Assembly: GCA_023690525.1 (NCBI GenBank)
Contig: CM043017.1
Coordinates: forward strand, 112,311,195-112,375,194
Length of the DNA stretch: 64,000 nt
Reading direction: 5' to 3'
Source of the DNA: Holotrichia oblita
Lineage: Eukaryota > Arthropoda > Insecta > Coleoptera > Scarabaeidae
Shown: positions 11,330-24,185 of the stretch, one piece after another
Position numbering within the stretch: the first letter of the stretch is position 1
How the letters are laid out: the number at the start of each line of letters is the position of its first letter
Notes under the pieces: model-generated
Databases searched by the model: none
Seen by the model: only the letters and a program-made list of their open reading frames with translations
What the model was told of the DNA's origin: nothing
Position numbers and translations under genes: made by a program

Positions 11330-12240
11330 CAAATCATACATCGTATTTTCTTCTGCGATAGAATGTTTGATGCAATTAGTCCAGACTTCTGCAGTGACAT
11401 GATTAACTCCATCCAATAATAAAGTTTTTACTTCCGCTAACTTAAAAGTTTTATTATTAGCAACACGATGCTTCACTTGAGCTCATATTAATTAATATGG
11501 GGGTAATCGTAATATTGTGCGAACACTTTCTGCTACTATTTTGTCAATAATGTACGTAATAGGATTGTCGGTAAGATATTTTTTAGTAAGTTCCAGTAAT
11601 TTAACTTTTAATAAAGAATTATCAACAACAATTCCTTTTAAATTTAGCCATTCAACTAATGCTTCCTTTTTCCAAGGTGTCTCCGTAAAACAATATCTTG
11701 TCGCTCCATTAGCACACTCTCTCGGTTGCGTTTCACCCACATAAGTCCTAATTTTTTGAGAATTTTCCATAATGTTGTTCGCTTAAAGTCTGGCAAATTC
11801 TCATCCGCATTAACAACCTACAAACATTAATTAGATCATGCTAACGTTAATTCAAATATATTTACGCTCAATATTTTTGTACACGTAGGTAACTCATTTT
11901 TCAAGAAAAAGGAATGCACTTTTCTTCGGATTGCTGACCGCTGGCCTTCATCCAAATTATCATAGGTTGTATGACGTATAGATTTCTTTGAAGATGAATG
12001 AGACACCTGCGGTATCTATATCCTTCACAATATTCTATACTGTTCTCTTTCCAAGTCCAAGTTGTTTCGCAGTCAATGTAATAGAAGCTGACTTTGAATT
12101 GTTCTGCTGCAAATATAAATTATATGCTATTTGCCTCTGCCTACTAATTATATGTTTTCCTGAAGGATTTTTTGAGGATCCTTCAAGTGTAATAGTAATA
12201 TTACATGAATACAGATAATAATAGATACCTTGAATTTGCA
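11330..12240 (-). pseudogene. IS630/Tc1-like DDE transposase, with probable intron, internally deleted
   Basis: Read on the minus strand, the N-terminal DNA-binding part lies at about 12190-12010 (SRQRQIAYNLYLQ, then LTAKQLGLGKRTVYNIVK). Next comes a block ending in FFLKNELPTCTKILS, then a 48-base GT..AG interval (11865-11818), then VVNADENLPDFKRTTLWK and LGLMWVKRNRE. The middle of the catalytic domain is missing. The C-terminal part resumes in WKKEALVEWLNLKG and reaches RLPPY, where the catalytic-Glu region (family consensus about HCELNPIELIWAQVK) is reduced to a TAA, LI, TGA, AQVK. The tail runs through HRVANNKTFKLAEVKTLLLD to EENTM near 11340. Losing the first two Asp, and having a stop at the expected Glu, makes it non-functional. 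Confidence 0.75.
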
Positions 12241-14599
12241 AGTAATACTGAAAAGAACTTTGCTTTTAATGTAAGGTACTTGCAAAATTGGAAAATACAA
12301 AGAAAGACGTAAGGAAATAACACAATACAGCAAATATATACGAAGAAAACAGCATAAACAAATTTGACGTATCGCTTTTAACCTCAAATTTCATACGCAT
12401 AAGAACAGTATTTTACATAGTGTGTACGTGCCTCGCTAATTGACCAATCACAAGCCGCGAAATACGTCCTAGTTAGCGGTCGACAGAGGGTGAATATTTT
12501 TAAATTACGGATTATACAACGGGTGGTTGAAAAGCTACTTACGCTAGATAACAGTTAGATAACAGTAACAGATAGTTACATTCTCTATAGATTCATTAAT
12601 ACATTACCTTAAATCTTAAAATTCCAATAAATATAGCATAGTTGACAATACCTCATGTTATGATGTGTGTAGTATACCGTATTGGAATTTAGTAAAAGGA
12701 AATGTTGATTCAAACGGAATGTATTATTCTGCTATAAAATGCGCAAGAAGACATTTATTTCTTGATTGTCGTCACTTAGTTCACCAATATTTATCATCCA
12801 ATATGTACATATGTATATAGGTACGTTACGAACGTTCTTATAAATTTATAAGTGAATTAAAGTAGCTATTTGTACATGCATTGAAGTAACTTTTTTACAT
12901 CTAGTAATGAACCAACAACCTAACGTACTATTCGCGAAGAGAGGAAACTAAAATTGGATTGAAATGTTAACAAGCACCGGTGTAGTCATGGTTTTCCGGT
13001 TTATTAACTACATACCTATTTTTTAAAATTGCATTTGGTTGAGGGTAAGATTACGAATCTTTCTCCCGTGTAGCATCGTGCAACTTTTATTCTGATTAGA
13101 TCTTACAGAGCATATTTCGCAAACTTTCTACATTAAAAAGTTGTGAATGTTTCTTATTTCTGTTACGTATACTATTCGTTTGTGCATATGTTCAGCATTG
13201 TTTTAGAATAAGCCAAAAATATTGTCTAAATGCACTCCATCTAATGAAGCTGACAATAGCAATATCATAGCTATATTTTGTTCTGTCTCTTGAGTAAATT
13301 TTTGCTGATGTACGTAATATAAACAAACATAATCCACCAAATTTTGGATTACGGTAAAAAGTAATGCTTGAAATTTATCGCTTTTATACATATTCCTTCA
13401 GGTGTTTAATAATTTATTGGTCGTTGCACTAATGGTTTGTGTTCTATAGAAACTATTCTAATAACCCAATGTTTCCTTTAGTCAATTTTTAAGAATTTAT
13501 GAGGAATTTAGCATTTAGCTGATGCTCCTTTTAATTCCCGCAAGTTGTTGGTCACCCATCTTCTATATATTATCTCCAATACTACATTAAAAATGTAGTA
13601 ATGTGAACTATCTTGTTTATATCTGTCAATAACAAATAACTTCTGTCCTAACAGAGAAAGCTGAGTCACGCTATTACCTACGTTAAGTAGATCATTTTAT
13701 AAATTCCATTTTTGTTTACGATGATCGACATATTACATGAAGTTAGCAGTTAGTTAAATTACATAATTATAGCTGAAGAGAATTCCCAGACACAACACCG
13801 AAATTTTTTAAAATAATATCTTTCATTGTCTACTTTCTTCCAAACTCTAGAAAATATTCATCGTTTTCCATTTTGAATTTATATTGTTTTCTGAAAATAC
13901 GTGAAATAAAATGCGAAATATGACAGAATATTAACCGTGCTGCCGCATAACTTTGAGATTTCGTTTGATAAATTTCCATGAATTCATTCTTCACAAAAAC
14001 GCCTTCTTTGATATACGTATCTTCAAATATCGTAAAGCATACTGCAGTAGACGTATTTCACAGCAATGTGAATATTTCTAATATAAATGCAAATAAAAAT
14101 ATTGGTGGATGAAAATGTGTATTAGTACTAAATTATGATGCTGAGTGGTATATCAAGGAGCGTATTATTTCTTTGGATAGAGAAAATGAATGACGAATGT
14201 ATTTCACTATACAACTACAGTTTTTAGTTAGTTATTTTGAAATTCTTTCGATGTAATCTCAACAAATAATTGAATTTATGTTTTGATACTATATTTCATG
14301 TAAACTTGTAGCCGATTTTACATGTTTAAATGTTAGAATTGTAAATTGCAACTTTGTTACAGCCAGTTAATTAACATAAAGGCAAGTTTAACTCTTTCAA
14401 TAAAATGAAAGTTGTGATATAATATTTGGCAAAGTAGAATTATTTATATCTTTTCCTTTTTTATAGTACACAGTTTTTTTTTCTTTTGTTATTATTTTGG
14501 TAAACCGCAACGATTACAGTAAAATATCAAGTTCAATGAAACAACGAACCAACACAAAATGTGAAATTTTGAAAGTAGTTAATGATGACATGCCAACCT
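12241..14599. other. AT-rich DNA, nothing recognised
   Basis: A GC-richer patch at 12420-12500 contains a CCAAT-type box (ATTGACCAATCA). It could be the 5' flank of the DDE element to its left. There are no TIRs or coding motifs. Confidence 0.35.
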
Positions 14600-14765
14600 A
14601 AAGTATGACTTAGGTTCATATTTATAGTCTGTGCTTGAGATTGTGTTGATGCTTGAGCATGCGATTTTGACGTAAATGTCCTTATAAATCTGTCACAATG
14701 CGTGCTCAAGCATAAACACAACCTCAAACATGGACTGTATGTAAATATGACCCTTAGACATTCGT
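14600..14765. mobile_element. Short foldback MITE
   Basis: Two arms of roughly 65 bp (about 14607-14672 and 14696-14762) are inverted copies at about 80% identity. Paired blocks include TTCATATTTA with its TAAATATGA partner, TTGAGATTGTGTTGATGCTT, and GAGCATGCG with its CGTGCTC partner. The loop is only about 23 bases. It has no coding capacity; the superfamily is unknown. Confidence 0.55.
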
Positions 14766-15726
14766 AAAAGGCTGCATATGTGAATGCACGTGTATGTTAA
14801 ATGTACTAAATTACTTCATCTTGGTTTACCGGTGATTTGTTTGCCGACATTTAATTGTTTTTCACTGTTAGCTTTTTTTCCCTGGAGATTTGATCGAAAA
14901 AGAAATATTCTCCGGAAGAATTTAAAATTTGGCATTGTGGTTATCAATATCGTTTCTCAGCCGAGCACCCGAATTTGTAAATGATCACTTCGGAAAATGT
15001 AAACAAAATACAGGAAAAATGTGTGCTTGTAGTGGCCACCCAATTTGAGTGGTTAATATTGAAGGTCAAGTGCTAGGAAACTTCTTGCAATTCTGTAAAA
15101 ATTTAAGTTAAAAACTAATGGTTAGCGAAGCGAATAACTATAAATAGCAGACGCTGTTGCTTATTTTGTCATTTTGTAGTCAATCCAATTTGGTAAAGAT
15201 AATGTTCCATGAGGAGACTAGACAATAAAATTTGAGGCGCTAAAAGTAAGTGACTAGCAAACCATTATTATTAGCAATGAAGTTGTATAATAGACCTAAA
15301 CATTTGGAATTTCACGATGATCAAATTTTATAGCTATCAGAACAACCCGTTTTCCGGGCCTCTTTTGTAAGACTTTTCATAGCCTCTATACGTCTACCAG
15401 TTAAGTAAATCTGGTGAAGAATAAAAATTTGCATCTTTCGCACATTCAAGAGCAAACAGTAATTTCTGGTCTTGGTATTTTTTTACTAAACTTTTAAAGA
15501 AATTAACGGTTAGTAAAATAAATAAATATGGGGACACTATGAAATTCCGATGTTAGTCTCATTTTAATACTTTTTTCGGAAATCGTAACATATATGTATA
15601 CTAAAACGGAGCCACAAGATATCTTACAAAAAATTCCGTAGAAATATATTTGAAATATGTATATACATATATATAATCATACACCCTTCTACCGTTGAGG
15701 TGTAGGGTAGGTATGAAACATATACA
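14766..15726. other. AT-rich DNA, nothing recognised
   Basis: No coding or repeat signal beyond short simple sequence (TATG/TATA) near 15655-15680. Confidence 0.35.
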
Positions 15727-15849
15727 TACGAGGGAGCGTTTTTATATTCGCGGAATGAGCGGGTTGTAGGGGTAATTAGGCGCATTGGAGGTATGTGGCT
15801 TGTGCAGCGACTCATAATTAATATAAATACGAAGTTTCATTGTTATTAG

Positions 15850-16200
15850 ACAGTTACACCATGCGCTTCATCTCGCGAACGGAACCCTAGTAGGGATCAG
15901 AAGATCAGCAAATCCTCTCATTGGCCACCTTGCGGAACTCGACCCAGACAGACCTCCACCTAGAATCTACGTTAGAAGAGCCCTAGCAATAGAAGACGCC
16001 TAAACATCGAGGAGGCTTGAACCTTTCAACATTTTTCACAACTGCCGGAAAACATAATAATTATTATATCTCCAGGCTAGAACGAAGCCTATCATACGAC
16101 GAATAAAGGGCCTATGAACAATAGTTCGGCCTTAGCAGAGAACAAGAAGGACCACCGATTAGACAGTTAGTCTTTGAGCTATCGTCAACCAAGTAACATA
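15850..16200. other. Extra segment inside the mariner, 5' of the transposase
   Basis: This stretch is GC-richer than the flanks and contains a plus-strand open stretch of about 40 codons (region of HLAELDPDRPPPRIYVRRAL). It is not part of any mariner protein I know. It may be a nested insertion or acquired DNA. I could not find a target duplication. Confidence 0.4.
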
Positions 16201-16221
16201 ATCAGGAGTGAAAAGTGAAAT

Positions 16222-17251
16222 ATCGAAAAAATCGAATATCGTGCCGTTATAAAGTTCCTTACCGGGCAAGGAAAATCAGTCGCGACCATAATGAATGAGA
16301 TGTCATTGACTTACGGCGACTCTTGTCCAGGAAAAACCATGGTGTACAAGTGGCATAGTTTATTTAAACAAGGAAGGGAATCCCTTGAAGGCGACCCGAG
16401 GCCGGGCAGGAGCATTGAGGTGACCACGCCAGCACTTATCCAAAAAGTTGAAAAAATTGTACTCGAAGATGCTCGACTAAAGAAGAAACAACTCGCAGAA
16501 ATGGTTCCGATACAACAATTTTTAAAATCCTGCACGACCATCTCGGCATGTCTAAGGTCAGCGCAAGATGGGTGCAGAGAATGCTCACGCCGCCGCAAAA
16601 ACAACAGCGCGTAGAGTGTTCGCGTGCATTTTTAGACCTCTGTAATGAAGACAACGATGGTGTATTGAGTCGAATTGTTACCGGAGACGAAACTTGGGTT
16701 CATCATTATGAACCTGAGTCCAAACAAGACTCCATGCAGTGGCATAAAAAGGGCACAGCACCTCCCAAGAAATTGAAAGTGTTACAATCAGCTGGGAAAC
16801 TCATGGCAACGGTATTTTGGGACTCGGAAGGAATATTCTTGATTGATTATAAAGATAAAGGTGTTTCTATAACCGGAGAATATTACGCTTCAATATTAGA
16901 GCGACTAAAAGAAACCATTAAAGAGAAAAGACGGGGAAAATTGACGAAAGGTGTGCTGCTTTTGCATGACAACGCGCCCGTCCACAAGAGCCGCGTTGCG
17001 TTAGCTGCCCTGCATAAGGTGGGCTTCGAAATTGTGAATCACCCACCCTACAGCCCAGAACTGGCCCCGAGTGATTATTACCTGTTTCCGAAAATGAAAA
17101 AAGAGCTGCGGGGTAAAAAATTTACTGCCGATGATGAAGTCAAGGAGGCAGTTTCGGCGTATTTTGCAGATAAAGAGAAATCATTTTTTATGAGGGTATA
17201 AATAAATTAATTGAAAGATGTGAAAAATGTATCCGTCTTGCAGGTGAATAA
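16222..17251 (+). pseudogene. mariner transposase with two frameshifts
   Basis: The N-terminal part (16222-16504) encodes the paired-type DNA-binding domain: IEYRAVIKFLTGQGKS, then VYKWHSLFKQGRESLEGDPR. A one-base loss near 16505 shifts the frame. The second part continues with DTTIFKILHDHLGMSKVSAR and the catalytic domain. The DD34D triad is intact: Asp in GDETW (codon at 16686), Asp in LLHDNAPVH (about 16968) and Asp in LAPSDYYLF (about 17073), with 34 residues between the last two. A second frameshift in the T-run near 17186-17191 cuts off the C-terminal tail, which continues in another frame (INKLIERCEKCIRLAGE) to TAA 17249-17251. The initiator codon is not intact. TIRs flank it on both sides. 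Confidence 0.93.
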
Positions 17252-17330
17252 ATTGAAAAAGAAAAATAATTTGGCTTTTTATTTCCACCCCTTATCCCCC
17301 ATTCCGCGAATATAAAAACGCTCCCTCATA

Positions 17331-19883
17331 CATACTTTAAAATACAAGAATGCTCAATAAAATTATTTTAGCTCAATTTGCACTATTTACGTCAAGATAT
17401 TATGTCAGGGCTGTTTTCTTAGTAGCTTATTTTGAGAGCTCACGGAAACATATGCGTGCCAAAAAATGGTTTACTCTAAATCTGAATAAATTGGTATAGT
17501 TTCTCATATTAACAATTCTGCAACTTACATGTATCTGTACTTCTTAGAATTGATATCTAATATAAAAATTAAAACAACATAAACAATCTTAACTTTAATC
17601 AATAACACTGGATAATTCTTTATCTCAAAACTGATAGCAAAATGAAATTATTGGAGCAATTTATTTTGCAATATCTCCAATAATATATGTACATCTCCGA
17701 CAATATATATTGAGTATGTGTACATAATCTTAAATAGGTCATATTTATAAATAACTGTTAGCAGAAATGTACTTTTTTTTAACGAATGGAAATATTTATT
17801 TGTTGAACCGTAGCTCATCTGTATTACCTATTGATTGCTATACACCAGATTTTTTTTAAGTGCCAAGAATTAAATTATCGTAATCTGTACTGTCACGTTT
17901 CTTTTATAGAATAATATATTGGAAATTAATAAATAGAATAAGTAGACTTATAGAATATCAGAACAAACTGAACAACTTGATTTTCATAGATATTTTAGCA
18001 ATCTGTAGTACCAATACCATTACTTTTCACAAGTCTAACTTCCCAATAACGATTTTTTGAGTCGCACACTAAGAAATACGTATTTACGTTTTGGTAGCTT
18101 AATTTTTTCTATCTTGGGACTAGTCGAAAAGATAATGAGTGAACACCAGGAGGTACATTTTCTATGCACTTGTAATCTATTTCGTATTATTAACATAGAA
18201 TGTTTTAAATGTTTGTTTTGTGATTTTCGCACTTGAGACATTTATTTTGCTATCCCTCTTCAGCCTTTACTGTCATGGTCGATTTGTGTAATAACAAATT
18301 ATAAGAACTTTCAAAAGCTAAAAAAGAAAGATCAACCAGCAATAGGCACATTCTAGATTTTACTTAGTCTCAATGTGATCTGGGCTAATAGTCGAATACT
18401 CGCATCCTCTAAGAACCCAAAAATTTTGTTGGTATATCGACTGAACGTGCTAGATTATGTTGCACATCGGATTAGGAGGATAAAATGAAGTTTTGTCAAG
18501 AAGAAAAGTTTAACAAAACATCATAAAGTACTTATGGAATATGACAAATGTTATCCATTGCTAATCACTACACGCATAGAACGTACATATATAACAGATC
18601 ATTCAAGGACGAAATGTTCCTTAGCATCACATACCAGAACTGTAACATTTTTTCGACCAAATCCTTTTTGGTTCAGGCGATGTCTTGTGTATTTCTCTCT
18701 CATGTGTCTCAAGCAAGTCGTAAGAATGGTATGTTATAAAATGTTCGATGGTATTTAGTTATATACCGAGAAACATCTGTTCTTTGTTTAAAAGGCGTTG
18801 TACTAATTTAATCGTTTTTCCCTGTATAGAATTTGTGTTTTTAGTTAAAATAATGTTTTGAATATCATTATTTTTACCAAAATCAATGGCTCAAAAATTT
18901 AGAACGATTTCCATTTTGCATGGAACTTGCATCAACTCTTACATTATTAAATTACACAACAAATGAAACATCTTAAAATTACAAAATGGATGGACAAAAT
19001 TTACGTGCATATTCCGTATATCGTGAACATACAAACGTACTCGTAATCTTCTGTGTACAACAGTTATGCTAACATACAACTTGGAGTAAAGAGTTTCACA
19101 TCAGTACGTTGCTATAGCGCGGATATAGAAGCCTCGAAAGACGGCTACTACTATAAAATGGTAAGTTTGGGTGATGCACGAATATTTGTCGAGGACTTAG
19201 CGCAGAGCACAGTGGTATGAGGTACTATTGCGTATGGTAAATCTACCCCTTTAGTGTGTAGAACAGACAAAGAGGAAACGCCGTTATGTAAACGGAGTTT
19301 ACACACGACCAGTTGTATCCCGTATAGTTCGAACTTTCATAGAACAGCACCATATATAGATGCTTCCCTTGTCAACTCGTTCGTCGGATACGATCGAACA
19401 TACTTGGAATATTATTGATCGGAGCAAATGTTGAAGATCTCTGCTGAATTGGAAAGGTCGGCCATCCTCCCACGTATCACATAGCAAGGCAATCCACTGC
19501 GTCGTCCTTTTGACGTGTGTGCTGTATTATTCACCTGGTGAGTAAAACTATACTTTTGTACTACAATTATGTATGTACAGTTGAAACCATATCTAATTCC
19601 ATAATCCAAGTGGCATTTTCATGTAAATTGATTTTAACACAAAGTATCTGTAATGCGACGTTAACTAAAAGTGGCATTCATCTTAGTGTGCATTCTAGCC
19701 TCTCTCATGCGCATGTATTATTTTTAGTATACAATATGTCTATTAAGCAAGCATGTAACCCTTAACATAACACAGAAAATTGATATATTGAACCTGCTAA
19801 ATACCCACACTTTCTATACTTCTCTTGCTAAACGTTTTAATGTAACTATTGCAAATATTAAAAAGAAACTTTATGTTATGTAT
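17331..19883. other. AT-rich DNA; one unidentified GC-richer patch
   Basis: Most is featureless. The patch 19100-19530 is GC-richer with several competing short frames and a GTGAGT donor-like site at about 19540, but I do not recognise a protein in either direction. Confidence 0.35.
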
Positions 19884-20090
19884 GAATACAGCAACGAGTG
19901 CTCGAAAAGCTGAATTTCCGTAAGTGGAAAAAGTTCTACTTAAGCACATGATTTCAGCATGGACGACAGCTTTATGGTCGAATTTTTGAAGCGATATACA
20001 GGAAAAGTCACGATATTTCTTAGAACAATTATATCCCGAAGAAAACGCTCATTTTGATCCTAGCAGAGGATGGTTTTAGAGAATGAGTTT
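19884..20090 (+). pseudogene. CENP-B/pogo-type DNA-binding domain relic
   Basis: Across one frame break the segment reads EFP, stop, VEKVLLKHMISAW and then LEQLYPEENAHFDPSRGWF. This is the layout of the second helix-turn-helix (CENP-B N-terminal type) of pogo/Tigger/jerky-like transposases, which bind the transposon ends. Only this domain is recognisable: no DDE catalytic segment follows. A stop replaces the residue after EFP, and the block after the Trp lies in another frame. It is a small, old fragment. Confidence 0.6.
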
Positions 20091-21949
20091 TTTTTAATTA
20101 GTGAAGAAAAGTTGCCTACTGGTGTGGTACAGCTTTTTTGATCGAAGGATCAAAAAGCGACGTCGCTATGCACGCTTGGCTGTCACAAGCCAGTTATCTC
20201 TGCGCTAATTTTTCTGACACCTCTTGCTGAAAACTCTTCACGCAATCTTCAAGCAATAGGTATTCACTTTTTCTTCTGAAGAAGTCACTTACATTGTTGG
20301 CGAAACATCAAGTTTAGTAGATTTTGGATTTTTTTTACATTTATTTTATGTTTTGATTCTGTATATTTCTATATTTACATTACTATGACGCGATCAAAAC
20401 CAAGGAGCCCTCATAACAATATTCAAATAGGTTTTTCTTAGTGCCGTTTATTAGTGCCGTTTTTCAGAAGGAGTATCCAAGCCACCAAAATCTAACCTAC
20501 TCCATTTTAAACCTACAATTAATGCAACTAGTTTGTTCAAGTTACCAGATGCATACTAATAGATAGAATAGATCGCGATTACTTAATAACATAACTGCAA
20601 CGATGTCGTATAACTTAGAAAAAGTAAGGATATTTACAATTAAATTAGGAATATGACATTTGAAAAACCATTCCAGTAACAAACATAGAGACAAATTTAC
20701 TGAACTATTTTGTAATAGTTTCCAAGTATATTATCTCAGTTTTCAATCTTTTTTGTGAAAGACAAGATCATTATGTAACTCCTAAAACTAAATAATAACA
20801 ATTGTTTTATTGGACTGATTATTGTTATTTTATCTTAACTAATCTAACATTAAGCTTATTAAATACAGACAAAGGATAGATTATACAACAAACAATGAAG
20901 CCTTAATAAATTTATTGTTGTGTGAATGATATATGTATGTATATGTAGCTGTAAAGTCTTATATTCGTACCCAGTGAATGTGTCAAGTTTACCTACTGAC
21001 CTAATTACACTATGTTTACTTTTGAAATCCAATATCAACGTGCTCAGTCATCCTTGGAAAAATCTACTCAACCAGAACCAACTAATTTAAGCTATATGCA
21101 GATAAAAACGCAACTCAGCATATACAATGTACGTATTTACATATGTATGTGTATACATTTTTACCTTCAGCTACGTCGCTTTTATAAAATGATTTGTCGC
21201 TCAATATTAGTAAAAATTCAACTAAGTGATTAAATGTCCGGACCTGCATAGTATGTAAACCTGTTCCCTATAATAATTCTGTTATCCTGCCTCAACATAA
21301 CAACGTAATATATACGGATATATCTTTGTATGTATTATGTAGATATATACCTTTCCTGTCTAATTTTATCTACTGCAACGTAGGTCGTTTTAGACAAAAT
21401 TGGGTATTTTAAATGAAACATTATCAGAAATATAGGTTTTCGTATATTGTCTGACTCGTGCAGTGTAATCGATACATAACGAACATTTATAGTCGAGTAC
21501 AGTGGGCGTTACAATGAAGAATGGTAGGTGACTGCTATAGGTTGTTGCCCCATACTTTGATGTTTTCAGAATGAAATGATTAATAGGGTAAATATTTCAG
21601 ACGTAAATTGTATTGTGTTTATTTCATTATTCATCGAATTATGTTCCATAAACTATGTGGTTTTAGCTGTTTCAAAATTCTTGTTTTTTTTTATTAACAC
21701 CGTATATATTTAACATTATTTCACGTTCAAACACTTATCCTCTCAATACTAATACTTATTTCAGTTCGTAATACATACAGGGATTAGAGCACATAGTTAG
21801 ACTGTGAATCTTTTCAAATGTACTGAAAATTTTTTCTCAAAATGTTATTCTTAATCGAGTGTAATGACAATTGAACATGTACCAAGAGTATAATGGATGA
21901 TGCCATATAGGTATGAAGCAAGTATGTGAAACTGAAAGTAAACCAACAC
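20091..21949. other. AT-rich DNA; hairpin and a Penelope-like 3' motif
   Basis: A 10-bp stem CTTTTTGATC/GATCAAAAAG with loop GAAG lies at 20134-20156. The motif TCTGAAGAAGTCAC...GGCGAAACATCAAG at about 20274-20313 resembles the 3' untranslated ends of Penelope-like elements. No coding sequence accompanies it. Confidence 0.35.
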
Positions 21950-22485
21950 ACTGTCAGGACTGCTTGGCGTTAATTGTTATCAAAGTAGAGGCAATTATTG
22001 CCGGAAGACTATTCAAGATAGTCAAGATAGTGTTTGCTGGTATCACATCCTAAAAAAGATACAAGATAAATGCTACGTTGTGCCACTGCAGATCACTTAT
22101 ACCGTTTGTGGAGTTGGGCCGATATTGTTGAGGTCCAGATAATTTAATTCTACTCGTCATCTATATCCAGCGCGAATCGTGATTCTTCAGAACATAACAG
22201 TTGCGTCACTTTGACAGTTATCGTTGGCTAGCAGTCTACCATTTTCTCCGGATACGATGTTGTTATGGTGTTAAAGGAATGCGTTGTAACGTAATACACA
22301 GTCGCACTTCTCTGTCCACTAGACGCTGTTGTATTGTTTACGCAGTCAATCCCAGCAACCCACAGATACCCGGAATACAAAGTATGCGACGCTATCGCAG
22401 CATTAACCAAGGCGCGATCTCCACGCTTTGTGGTCGTGTGTGAGCGACCTTGAAAATTATAGTCTCCCCATACTGTATATTGCAA
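21950..22485 (-). pseudogene. Tc1-like transposase relic
   Basis: On the minus strand, GRSHTTTKRGDRALVNAAI and ASHTLYSG match the start of the Tc1 bipartite DNA-binding domain. A later block, in a shifted frame, reads CITLQRIPLTP. Then comes LLCSEESRFALDIDDE, the first catalytic block, where the family normally has SDESRF; the Asp here is Glu. Downstream similarity fades with several stops. Tc1 transposases catalyse cut-and-paste movement into TA. This copy lacks the second and third catalytic residues and is dead. The TIRs were not found. Confidence 0.6.
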
Positions 22486-24185
22486 TGTTACTTGAACAGA
22501 GACGATTTGCTCAAAGTATAAAATTCCTATCTAATTTACTCCATGATAAAATAGATCATCACCAGTGGATCATCAGTAGAATTAATTTTAACGTACCTAG
22601 AATAACTTAGATATAAGATGACCTTTTACAATGAATTGTGTAGAACTAATATGATATGTCGACCCCAATTACAATTATGTGTAATAACTTCAAAAATAAT
22701 TTGCACTTTGTGTGATATTTATTTTTCCTCCTTTTTAGATATTCTGGAATTTGCTTTATTTAGTTGCTAATGTTGTATTTCCATTTTTTTAATTAAATTA
22801 CATATATTGTATGCGCTAAGTTGTAATTTCGTCTATTTGGGTATTTTGCCTGTTGGAAATCAATAAAAATTAGCAGCGATAACTGCGTACGATTCAACAT
22901 ACATATATCGAAAGAAAAACCTGTTAAATGCATCTCGACAATTAGCATATTATAATGCTACCGGTAAAAACATTTCTGTATGTTAGTATAGTATAGCTAA
23001 GATTACGCTTGTATCTCCGTGATTTTAAAATATACGGGGTGTAGTTGTGAATTCTCTGCAAGAGTATGGTTAAACCCTACCTGTTAATCTCGGAAAGTAT
23101 TTGTTCTAGGTTCTGCAGGAAAAAGTATTCATAGTAAAAGTGGTCAAGAGAAACTGCTGGAACTTATTTTCAATTTCCAGATTTCAGAACTATAACTTTG
23201 ATATCGTCAGCTGAAAGCCCATTTCATAAGATATAATTCTCTTTAGTGTAAATTTTTTTGTATCTGTCATAATAAAGGAGAGGCCAGACCATCTATTATT
23301 CAACCTATTTGCATAATCTTGGGCTTGTTTAAAACAGAATTGAGTGGACATTAAACAGCGTTTAAACGCTGTATAGGACAACTACTATACTACTACTACT
23401 ACTACTACTATACTTTCCTAGATATAGCCGCTTACCTCTCTTAGTGGCCCATCATGTACATAAACATTTAATCTAGCTCAAACCATGCAATATATAATCT
23501 AAAAATGCTATTTTATTACAACAGCGTGGTCTGTGTTATGATTCTATATAAATTTGTTTAAAATTCTTTATTTATCTACTAAATGGTCGCCGTAAATAGT
23601 TTATTCGGTTAATTTTGTGATAAAATAATAAAACAAAAAGACATAGCTCTGGAAAAAACAGTAAAGTCTCGAGAAGACGTACTTGTGAAGTTCTTTGTTA
23701 ACTTGCAGATTAAAGAAATCCAAACTAAACCAGAGCGCAGAACAATTGTTAAAAAATTTCATACTGAACCAATAAATTAATTTTTCAACAGTTATTATAT
23801 ATGAATGTAATAAGTTTTACTGGTATTCCACACTTTCACTTCATGTTATGTTTGCGTAAAGTTTTCTGCCTGGATATCGAAAATGGACGCCAATAATCCA
23901 ATAAAGGGAAATATCCTAAAGTTCTAGCTTCCCCAGTAATAAAAAACTTTAGCGAAGTTCGGAAAAGCACTGCGTAAACGACAAAAATTTATAATTGGTT
24001 CTATAATTACTATATGTACATATATGTAAGTTCTACACGGATAACAGTCTATATTTGAATGTATGCAGTAGGTTGTAATATACGGTATATATATGTTGTA
24101 ATATTATACTGTCATGTTATGTCATTTAGATTTTCCATAATAAATTCCATTCCACTATAAATTTAGGAATGACATTGTCAAAATT
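22486..24185. other. AT-rich DNA with a (TAC)n microsatellite
   Basis: An ACT/TAC trinucleotide run occupies about 23381-23413. Nothing else is recognised. Confidence 0.4.

Larger units (their letters stand above)
15729..17328 (+). mobile_element. mariner (DD34D) transposon, TA-flanked
   Basis: Near-perfect 29-bp TIRs lie at 15729-15757 and 17300-17328 (shared core GAGGGAGCGTTTTTATATTC and on through GCGGAATG; only the outermost base differs). They are flanked by TA at 15727-15728 and 17329-17330, the mariner target duplication. The length of 1600 bp exceeds the usual ~1.3 kb, because about 350 bp of GC-richer, non-transposase DNA lies between the left TIR and the transposase (about 15850-16200). 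The sequence is less decayed than most TEs in this window, pointing to a younger insertion. Confidence 0.93.

Noticed and set aside
16311..16654. Minus-strand frames over the mariner transposase
   Set aside because: They are shadows of the well-supported plus-strand transposase.
23381..23413. CRISPR-like or satellite array
   Set aside because: It is a simple (TAC)n microsatellite; no spacer/repeat organisation exists anywhere in the window.
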